Origin: Bombyx mori | Taxonomy: Eukaryota > Arthropoda > Insecta > Lepidoptera > Bombycidae | Reading direction: 5' to 3' | Length of the DNA: 64,000 bases | Assembly (NCBI RefSeq): GCF_030269925.1 | Contig: NC_085131.1 | Span: forward strand, 7,053,501-7,117,500 | Shown: positions 56,049 to 64,000 of the stretch, in pieces | Position numbering within the stretch: the stretch's first letter is position 1 | Layout of the letters: each line of letters opens with the position of its first letter | Notes under the pieces: generated by a model | Database searches by the model: none | The model's input: only the letters and a program-made list of their open reading frames with translations | What the model was told of the DNA's origin: nothing | Made by a program: the position numbers and the translations under genes

Positions 56049-56577
56049 ATAATAGTGCAAAAAAAACATAAAATCTGTGCCATGGGCAAGTGCTCTGAGA
56101 ACATCACATTCTTTGTGAACTTATTGATCGTATCTAAACCTTTTTTCCCTACGTCTTCTCTGGTAGCCTAATGGGTTATTCCAGCTACGTGCAAACGGGA
56201 AACCGTTACTCAGTCGTAGCTTAAAGGACTCGGTACACTCGAATCTAACGATGCCACGATTCCGGTGTTCATATATAGAAATCAGGAGCCAATTTTTTTA
56301 AGGAATAAGTTCCGTACTTATTCACTCGTCGATCGACCTAAACGATATCGCGTATTAAAAATGTATCAAGCCTTTTTTGCATTTTTGTACGAGGTAGACT
56401 ATTTTATAAGGCCCGTTTAGGAAAGAGGTAGGATATCCTGCTTTTACTGGCTCGAAATAATTACGCAGTTCTCTTTGAAAGCAAGGTATATGTGCAAATA
56501 TTTGAGATTTCGACCTCTTTTCTCTTTTTGGGTGTCGGCATTCACGTTGATCTCACTGGGCTCGAGAGGCCATTTAA
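56049..56577. other. No gene seen
   Basis: Unassigned; TTTTTTCCCTACG at 56141 hints at an eroded LINE family B tail in reverse, not followed by a clear body. Confidence 0.35.
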
Positions 56578-56868
56578 CATCCTTCCTGGTGCTTTTTGGT
56601 ACCACAAGCACCGGTCACCGTTCTCGCTGAACCAGTCGCTTGCGACGAAGGACTCGGTGAATAAATTAACCCATAGACACAGCCCACTGAGTTTCTCTTC
56701 GGATCTTCTCAGTGAATGGCGTTTCCGATCCGGTGGTAGATTCTGCGAAACACTGCTCTTGCTAGGGCCAGTGTTGGCAACACCTCCGGTTGAGCTCCGA
56801 GAGCTTACCTACACGCTAGGGTAACGCTGATATAGCCTCTCAAGGCTATCAACATAGGTAGGAAAAAA
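56578..56868 (+). mobile_element. LINE family B 3' UTR fragment
   Basis: In order: GCTTGCGACGAAGGACTCGG, CAGCCCACTGAGTTTCTC, GTTTCCGATCCGGTGGTAGA, CTGATATAGCCTCTCAAGGC, then an A tail. A clean plus-strand counterpart of 1233-1537. Its 110-codon open frame is UTR. Confidence 0.8.
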
Positions 56869-57439
56869 AATCTTTCATGTCCAAAAAAAAATCTATAAAT
56901 CCTAATCTCCTGTGCTATTTATTAAGTTAGATGAGCTCCTCAATCTAGTAGTGTTTGCCGTTGCTTGTGGTCAGCAGTGGCGTAACCAAAGTGTTCTCGA
57001 GCCTTCTTTCAAATTTTCAGATTCGATGGGATATTTGAGACGTCAAAGCCTCAAGAATTAATGGGTCAAGGTCACCTTAATTCACGTTGCATAGTAGCGA
57101 CAATAAGTAGTTTCCATTTAACAATTAAAATCGACGTTAAAACGTGCGGTGTCCATCTCAAAAAAAAAATACATTCAAAAATATTAATATAAAACTACCT
57201 TTATTATTTTAAATTGAAATAAATCAAGATTGATTTAAACAAACGAAAATATACGACAGTTAAATTAATCTCTTGTGGAAACCTGTCGACGTTGTGTGCA
57301 CAGGTTCGTTACGGTCTGTGTTATGTAAAACAGTTTAAATTCAAAATTATTTCAGGTGATTCCGTTTCGTAAATATGTACATTGTAATATTTATATTCCA
57401 CAATAATATTCGTCGTAATTATGAATATTTTTTTTTTTG
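56869..57439. other. No gene seen
   Basis: A+T-rich, unassigned. Confidence 0.45.
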
Positions 57440-57668
57440 AAATACTTAGACCTGTGAAAGAGTTTACGGTCCATCTGGGGTGGTTCCTGGAGGTAATAGA
57501 GGTCAAAAACCTAATGGGTCACCCACCATGAAAGTTGTGTTCTTAGTTGTAATTCTATAGTACAACGACTACCCTGCCCTTGAAGCCGAAACGCATTACT
57601 GCTTCGGGAACTAAATAGGTAGGGTGGCGGTACCTATCCGTAGGGGTTCACAAGACGCCGTTACCATG
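57440..57668 (-). mobile_element. Bm1-related SINE, diverged
   Basis: GCCGAAACGCATTACTGCTT, GTAGGGTGGCGGTACCTATC and GTTCACAAGACGCC follow Bm1 in reverse with many changes. Confidence 0.7.
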
Positions 57669-59681
57669 AGTAATATGCTTACAGCTACGAAATCAATTCT
57701 CACTGTAGAAGTAATTAAATAAGAAAATGGTAAATAAATTAGAATCTTCGGTTTATAATTTATATGTTCTTATATTAGAGCGAATTTGTAAGAGGCCTTT
57801 GTAAGTAAGAAAAAAAATTTCTACTGTTTGTATTCGTTTATAATATTAGATTTAGTTTGATCAAAATTACAATATGTGGCGCGTGATCGAAAAATTTCCG
57901 AGTATTAAATTTGTAATTGAAATACCAAAAATTAAGTAGAAACCTGTCTACAACAATAAGAATACGTACTAACTAAAAAGCGAAAAACACGTTAAGTTAA
58001 TTAAGGTATCGAGGGCGCGAACAAACTAATTGCTAAATTGCATTTTTTGAAATGGAAATGCTTAAATTACACAAAGAAAATAATTATTTCTTTTGCAGGC
58101 GAGATTCTTGTTTGATATAATGTTTTTTTTTCACACGCATTAAGTAATTATTTGATTCTAAATAAAAGAAAATAGTTCTAGGACTAATTGAATTGATATT
58201 ATTCTTCTTTTATTATTATTTTTGTAAATCATATTAAAGTATGCTACTTTTACAACTCAGACGAATATAATGACACCTCATCATTCTGTTAAAATCTGCT
58301 AAAAGTTTTAAGTAGTAGAACGTGCTAAAGAATATTCATACATTTTTGACGCGGGAATAGGTAAATGTAGAGGTACCCAACCTGTACATTTACGTATCCC
58401 AATGCTCGAAAAACATTGCCATCCTTCGGTAATCAGTTAAAGATCTCTCCACTCTTTATAGATCGGATTCGATCCGGGACTCGGCTTCTACTAGAACCAA
58501 TAACGAACCAGAGTGCAAACATTCTGAACTATATACCTATATAACATAGCTATAAAATTTTGAGACTTGAGAAACTTAAAAAATACGCCGTAAAAGGGTT
58601 CTAATCAATTTACAAAAAACAATGATTAAAAAAATTAGGTCTTATTGTTATCTGTTAATTATCTACTATATATGTACACGTTTATAAAACTGTAAGAGAT
58701 GTATATAATATGTTATGTATACGTGAGTAATCGTGCTTAATATGTGTACCAAATCCACAGATTACTATTTTTTCGTCAGAGAATCGCGCCAAAGTACTAA
58801 AAAATAATTTGATAAATCTAACTAACTAAACTGCTTAAAACAAGTGCTAGAGTACAAAAACAACAAATTACTTTTGTCACTTCGTATGGCTAGATTATGT
58901 TGAGCTCCCCTTTGCCAGTGAAACCGCATTGACATGTGTACCAATGCAGAATTGTACATAACAGGTTTTGCGGCCTTGAATCTGAGCTCAGCCTTCCTGG
59001 AAAAAGTTTAAATGAACCAATACGGTGGCCAGTCATGGCTCTATGCTAAAGCCATGGAAAGGCCCGATATAACGGACAATAGTCGAGGTCGTGTTTTTAT
59101 AATTTAAAGCAGAATGCCTTGTCTATTAAAACTTTTACAAATATAGATACATTAGGCATTGACCTTTTTTGTTTTCTTTGATTGGATAACAAATTTTGAG
59201 GCTATAATAGGTTAGCTCATTATGAAAAATAATTTTCAATTAACAATATTTTTAATAAAATGTATTTGACCTTTTTTATTATCTTAAGACGTCATTATTA
59301 GCTTTATTCGAACAGATACATACTTTTATTTATATTTTTATATACTGTCTATACAACTCAAATGTCATTTTTATTATTATCTTATTAATAACCTCAAAAT
59401 ATTTTTTATAGCACAGGTGTAGTGATGGCTTAAACACCTTTAAGACTTATTTATCAATGCCCTTTATAACAATCTTAAAACAAACTTAAAAACTTTAAGT
59501 ATGTTTTCAGCCAATTGTGTTTAGGCCGCAGAAAAATAAATTATTTATTAAATGCACCGATGATGTTCATTGAAGGGTAAAAAGAGGACGTGACATTAAA
59601 TTTTTGGCAATGGAAATGGCTCCGCTTTCCTTATTATACCACTGATGATATCAACACCTTGAAAAGCGACAACATTTTCAA
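57669..59681. other. No gene seen
   Basis: About 2 kb. A patch at 58900-59090 is less A+T-rich (AGCTCCCCTTTGCCAGTGAA ... CATGGAAAGGCCCG) and might be an eroded element, but I cannot name it. Confidence 0.4.
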
Positions 59682-60517
59682 TCTATACTAATTTTATAAA
59701 GCTGAAGGGTTTGTTTGTTTGAACGCGCTAATCTCAAGAACTACTGGTCCGATTTGAAAAATTATTTCAGTGTTAGATAGCCCATTTATCGAGGAACGCT
59801 ATAGACTTATAACATCACGCTAAGGCTAATGCAAGCACTAATAAAGAATGTTTCAAAATCGGGGTTTTAATCCCTTTTGAGAGCTTCCACTGCGTGCGCT
59901 GCGGAAACGGTTAAAGTTTCGCTAAAGTAATGTATGAGAGAATTGATCCCCTTTAAAATATCTAAAAAAAAGTGCACGACAGCATTATGATGTCTATATA
60001 TTAAGGTTGGCTCACTATAACGTTTTTTATATTAAACAAATTTGTTCTAAAATAAAGCAATATTTGTGAAGGTGTTTTTATAAAGATGATATTTAATCTG
60101 TATCCAAATAAATACGTTACTCATTACAACATTGAAACACCCAAATCACTTCAAGATAGGCTTTGACAATTATAGATTTTTATGGATTTCTCCAAGATCT
60201 CATCATCAGATCTTGATGTGAACAGGACCATTTGGGAAGTCTACCCTTTCGAACAAAAAAAAAAAGAATTAACAGAATCGATTCAAGCATTCTCGAGAAA
60301 TCGGTGAACAGACGTAGATAAAAAATTATGGTCTAATTGATAGCTTCCTCTTTTGAAGTCGGTTAAAAAGCTTGATTTTGGTACCTTATATTATAACTCC
60401 TTAACATTCTATTATTCAAAAATATTTTCACTTTCTACGTAAATGAAGAGGCGGGTAGAATTTAGCGTTATGCCAAAGTAACTATTCCACGCGGACGAAG
60501 TCGCGGGCAAAAGCTAG
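59682..60517 (+). mobile_element. 836-bp Helitron-like element
   Basis: It starts TCTATACTAATTTTATAAAG after an A, has the CTACTGGTCCGATTTGAAAA block near the left end and CGCGGACGAAGTCGCGGGCA before the final CTAG, followed by T. Inside (about 60175-60370) is a second moth repeat block (TGGATTTCTCCAAGATCTC ... TTTGAAGTCGGTTAAAAA), so it is probably composite. No Rep/helicase coding. Confidence 0.65.
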
Positions 60518-60629
60518 TTAATTATAAAATTGACTAACTGTAGTGAATATTTAAATTAGTTCCTTAAATTGATCTATACTTCCTAAAAATAAGAAAAACA
60601 AGTCTTTTTCTTTTTCTATCTATGACAAA

Positions 60630-60810
60630 TGATGGGTAGACGAGCTCATAATTAACCTGATGAGAAGCTTTTTACTGGTGGTTGGAAGTCTTGTGAGCCC
60701 GCATGGGAAGATCCCATCAACTTGCGTATCAATCATGAGCTCAATCCGGAGTGAATTACCTACAGCTTCGCGGCAGAAAATAATGGTCCTACCACGAGAA
60801 TTACTACAGA
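60630..60810. mobile_element. Rearranged Bm1-like SINE
   Basis: Bm1 pieces occur in both orientations side by side: GGGTAGACGAGCTCATAA (reverse tail), TTTACTGGTGGTTGG...GTGAGCCCGC (forward body start) and CTTCGCGGCAGAAA (reverse body). Confidence 0.5.
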
Positions 60811-61324
60811 TATGAATTACTTTGTAATGCATCAGTGTGTTTGGAAAAAAAGAGATCTGAAAGAATGAAAATTATCGGACACTGTATTTTGAAAAAATAC
60901 ACATAAAAACACAGAATATACTTCGTCTTTTAAAAAACACTAGATAAAGGATTTCATGTTATGTGGATTATAGCTATTTTTTTTATTCTCTATTTTTTAT
61001 GTTTTTCTTTTGCACACATTACACATCACAAGCTAAAAAGATACATAACAAATAACAACAAATAAAAAAAAAACTGGCAAAATTTAACATGCATTTAGTG
61101 CAGACTAGTTGTATGTTTCTGAAGCGTTAATTATCTCAAAATATTGATTTTCACGAGCCGCAGATTGTTTCTCTGTAGACAAACACATTTTTTTAATCGA
61201 TTTTCGTTTTCTTTAAATTAAAAAATTTCTTTAAATCAATATACCACAATAGGCCATAGAGCAATTCTTTCGCTTAACTACAGATAAACACAAGCTCGCA
61301 TTATTGATGGCCCCTTTCCAGCAG
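60811..61324. other. No gene seen
   Basis: A+T-rich, unassigned. Confidence 0.45.
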
Positions 61325-61445
61325 TCGAAAAGCAGAGGAGTGGGCAGCAGGTTGGTTGTGCCTCTGACATTGCTGATGCCCATGAACAACGATGACTACT
61401 AACCATCAGGTGGCCTTAAGTCTGTCTACAAAGGCAACAAAACAG
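61325..61445 (+). mobile_element. LINE family C tail, diverged
   Basis: GGGCAGCAGGTTGGTTGTGC, TGACATTGCTGATGCCCATG, ACCATCAGGTGGCC and GTCTACAAAGGCAACAAAA follow the family C order. Confidence 0.6.
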
Positions 61446-61814
61446 TCACCTCGTGAAGTAGAAACATGCGTTTAGAACAATTTGAATTAGTTAAATTTAT
61501 TTATTACAGTAAAAGACAATAACTTGTTTATAATAATGTAACAGGTGCGAGCTTATCATACTCTTGCGTAGTCAGATAAAATCTTAACTTTAATGCTATT
61601 GACTATGAATTTCGTTTATCTGTTATCATTTCTGAAGATCAATCACAATGTTACTCACGGTTAGGTTAGTGATTGGTTTCGTAATGGATTTTAATCAGTC
61701 TCATGAAGCGGGCAACTGTTATAGAACACAGGATATTTGACAGACGTCTGAATATCGCTACCGACATTTTCAAGATATGTTTGCATATATACAAGTTCCG
61801 AACAATAACATTCG
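61446..61814. other. No gene seen
   Basis: Unassigned. Confidence 0.4.
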
Positions 61815-62013
61815 GATTTGGGTCGCGTTTCCGATCCGATGATAGATTCTGCGAAACACTGCTCTTGGTAGGGCTAGTGTTGGCAATTTTTTTTTATTGT
61901 CCTTATAGGCATGCGAGCTTATGGCCCACCTGATAGTGAGTGGTTACCGTCGCCCATGGACTTCAGCAATGCCAGGGGCAGAGCCAAGTCGCTGCCGGCC
62001 GTTAAGTACTCAA
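61815..62013. mobile_element. LINE family B scrap interrupted by a reverse family C tail
   Basis: 61815-61882 is family B in plus orientation (GGGTCGCGTTTCCGATCCGA, AACACTGCTCTTGGTAGGG). At 61884 a poly(T) begins a reverse family C tail (ATTGTCCTTATAGGC, GATAGTGAGTGGTTACCGTC, CAATGCCAGGGGCAGAGCC, CCGTTAAGTACTC). The two are joined directly, which suggests that C inserted into B. Confidence 0.7.
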
Positions 62014-62180
62014 GTTTTTCTGCTACCCGATTATATAATTTTCTTGCGGCACTAGTCAAAGTACCACAGCACAAACATTGCCATGTGAGAATATACTCAC
62101 TACCCCGGCAAAACGACCCAAAAAGGTAGCTGTAAACTTAATGAAGGGAGTTGAAGTTCGAGTATTAGATAGCGAATATC

Positions 62181-62432
62181 AGCATTAGCCCTCAGCGAAC
62201 CCGTCGCTTGCGACGAACGGCTCGGGGAGTAAATTAACCCATAGAGACAGCCCACTGAGTTTCTCGCCGGATCTTCTCAGTGGGTCGCGTTTCCGTTCCG
62301 TTGGTAGATTCTGCGAAGCACTGCTCTTGCTAGGGCCAGTGTTAGCAACACTCCCGGTTTGAGCTCGCCTACTCGTCCGGTTACGCTGACATAGCCTCTC
62401 AAGGCTAGCTTAGGAGGGAGAAAAAAGCATTA
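62181..62432 (+). mobile_element. LINE family B insertion, possible 7-bp TSD
   Basis: The plus-strand 3' UTR fragment runs from about 62188 to 62425, with GTCGCTTGCGACGAACGG, CAGCCCACTGAGTTTCTCGC and TAGCCTCTCAAGGCTAGC and a short A tail. AGCATTA occurs at 62181-62187 and 62426-62432. Confidence 0.75.
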
Positions 62433-63278
62433 ATTAAATAAAATTGTGAAAGTTTTATATATTAGTATGTACTAATATTAATACATGGTATATTAAAAAA
62501 AAGTTTTTTTTTAATAATTATAAAAATCCTAGTTTAAAGAATATTTTGTTTATTATTAATCTACAGATAAAAAAACACGTTGTTGACACGTACCTACAAT
62601 GTGACGTAGATTGGGATAACTAATTTATTGTGACAAATTGTAAACATTCTTTCACAATATAATAGAACAGTTGTAAAAACAAGCTGTTCAATACAAACAT
62701 CATTTGATATAAAACTTCTTTTTTTTTCTACTACCATGACGCGAAGCGATGTCGTGCTTGCGCGAAGGGCCTTGAGCTGCCCAGCTGATCGAATATTAAG
62801 ATTACACATTAATCACAATCCTAATTGCATCAAATAATTATCGTATCTACAATAGATCACGATTTTTCGCGTTTTATAATGAACAAACTATAATATCTTT
62901 AGAGTTTCTTCTTTATTCCATAACACTGGTAGACTATATTAGTTCACGTGGCACCTCATGGTACTCATAGGCACCAGAAATTTGGTAGGCACACTGCGGC
63001 ATAAAACCTCACATCGTATTTTTTTAATGCATTACTTATATATACATATATTTAATAATGTTGAACACGATAAAGCACTACTACATACGATATGATAAGT
63101 AGCGACTTACTAGGGAACGGGTGACTTACTTATGCATTTATTTCGCATTATCAACTTCATAATGGATTTGATTTGTGATTTTAAATGAGAATGTCTGTAT
63201 TGTAATGTTATAGTTAATACTGACAGGCGTAATAGATCATACATTTCCCCCGACTTGGGGTTAGGGATAAATTTGAAG
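62433..63278. other. No gene seen
   Basis: A+T-rich. A C+G-richer scrap at 62735-62790 (GACGCGAAGCGATGTCGTGC ... CAGCTGATCG) may be an eroded element; I cannot place it. Confidence 0.4.
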
Positions 63279-63710
63279 TCGTCGTGGCCTAACGGATAAG
63301 ACGTCCGGTGCACTCGTGTTGAGCGATGCACCGGTGTTCGAATCTCAGGCGGGTACCAATTTTTCTAATGAAATACGTACTCGACAAATGTTCACGATTG
63401 ACTTCCACGGTGAAGGAATAACATCGTGTAATAAAAATCAAACCCGCAAAATTATAATTTGCGTAATTACTGGTGGTAGGACCTCTTGTGAGTCCGCGCG
63501 GGTGGGTACCACCGCCCTGCCTATTTCTGCCGTGAAGCAGTAATGCGTTTCGGTTTGAAAAGTGGGGCAGCCGTTGTAACTATACTGAGACCTTAGAACT
63601 TATATCTCAAGGTGGGTGGCGCATTTACGTTGTGGATGTCTAGGGGCTCCAGTAACCACTTAACACCAGGTGGGCTGTGAGCTCGTTCACCCATCTAAGC
63701 AATAAAAAAA
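63279..63710 (+). mobile_element. Full-length Bm1 SINE
   Basis: The most complete copy in the window. The tRNA-related head has an A-box-like TGGCCTAACGG (63285-63295) and a B-box-like GTGTTCGAATCTC (about 63334-63346), enough for pol III transcription from inside. The body, the GCCGTGAAGCAGTAATGCG block and the tail ending in an A run follow. No target duplication was resolved. The overlapping open frame at 63316-63543 is not a gene. Confidence 0.95.
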
Positions 63711-64000
63711 ATATTAAAATAATACATGAGAAATATCAAGAGCTTAACAGGAATATAGGTTTGAATTAGCATATTATAGATAAATATTATATTTATGAAA
63801 ATATTTATTCGTAAAGCGTTCTTTATATTGATCCTTATTTAAATTTGAATGACGTTTTCGTCTGAATCTAGATGCTGTATTACGAATATTAAAAACTATA
63901 CGTGCTGTGATCACAAGGACCAATTCATTTGCAACCTTACATTACATTCAAAGGTCAAAGATCACTTGGTTGATCTAAGGTTTCTCAAAGGTATCATTCA

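Noticed and set aside
63279..63350. tRNA gene at the head of the Bm1 copy
   Set aside because: Same reason: it is the tRNA-related head of a SINE.
1..64000. CRISPR array, bacterial operon or phage defence system
   Set aside because: No regularly spaced direct repeats and no bacterial gene organisation. The exon, splice sites, SINEs and LINEs show insect nuclear DNA.

Overview
The window is A+T-rich, repeat-dense insect DNA, almost certainly from a lepidopteran. It carries many copies of a SINE that I recognise as the silkworm Bm1 family, Lep1-type Helitron-like elements and several LINE families, so Bombyx mori or a close relative is the best guess. That identification rests on remembered repeat families, not on a search. 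The window is gene-poor. I can support one host protein-coding exon and one probable non-coding first exon of another gene. Almost everything else that can be named is mobile-element DNA.

Layout. Positions 1-9 kb hold LINE tails, Helitron-like elements, a tRNA-derived SINE, a perfect 22-bp palindrome and, at 6374-6485, a probable leftward-pointing 5' UTR exon with an initiator and a strong splice donor. Positions 9160-14355 are a complete non-LTR retrotransposon on the minus strand, bounded by a 14-bp target duplication. It has an internal Inr+DPE promoter, a 5' UTR with tandem repeats, ORF1 (RNA-binding, three zinc knuckles), ORF2 (endonuclease and reverse transcriptase), a 3' UTR and a poly(A) tail. 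It looks young and possibly still competent. Positions 14.4-33 kb are mostly unassigned A+T-rich DNA with SINEs, three or more MITE-like elements and a pair of long inverted repeats that share a small conserved reading frame.

At 33.0-33.5 kb there is a TATA promoter and the first coding exon of a ZIP-family (SLC39) zinc transporter on the plus strand, ending in a clean splice donor. I did not find the next exon, so the rest of the window may be intron 1 of this gene. Positions 34-64 kb contain more SINEs, LINE fragments, Helitron-like elements and a clear nested insertion: a piece of an R1-clade LINE inside a fragment of an RTE-clade LINE.

How the parts relate. The LINE encodes both proteins needed for target-primed reverse transcription, and its truncated relatives in the window (families called A and B here) show the expected 5' truncation and 10-14 bp target duplications. 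The SINEs, MITEs and Helitron-like elements are non-autonomous and encode no enzyme here. I saw no CRISPR array, no operon structure and no real tRNA or rRNA gene. Letters A, B and C for LINE families are working labels for this window only.
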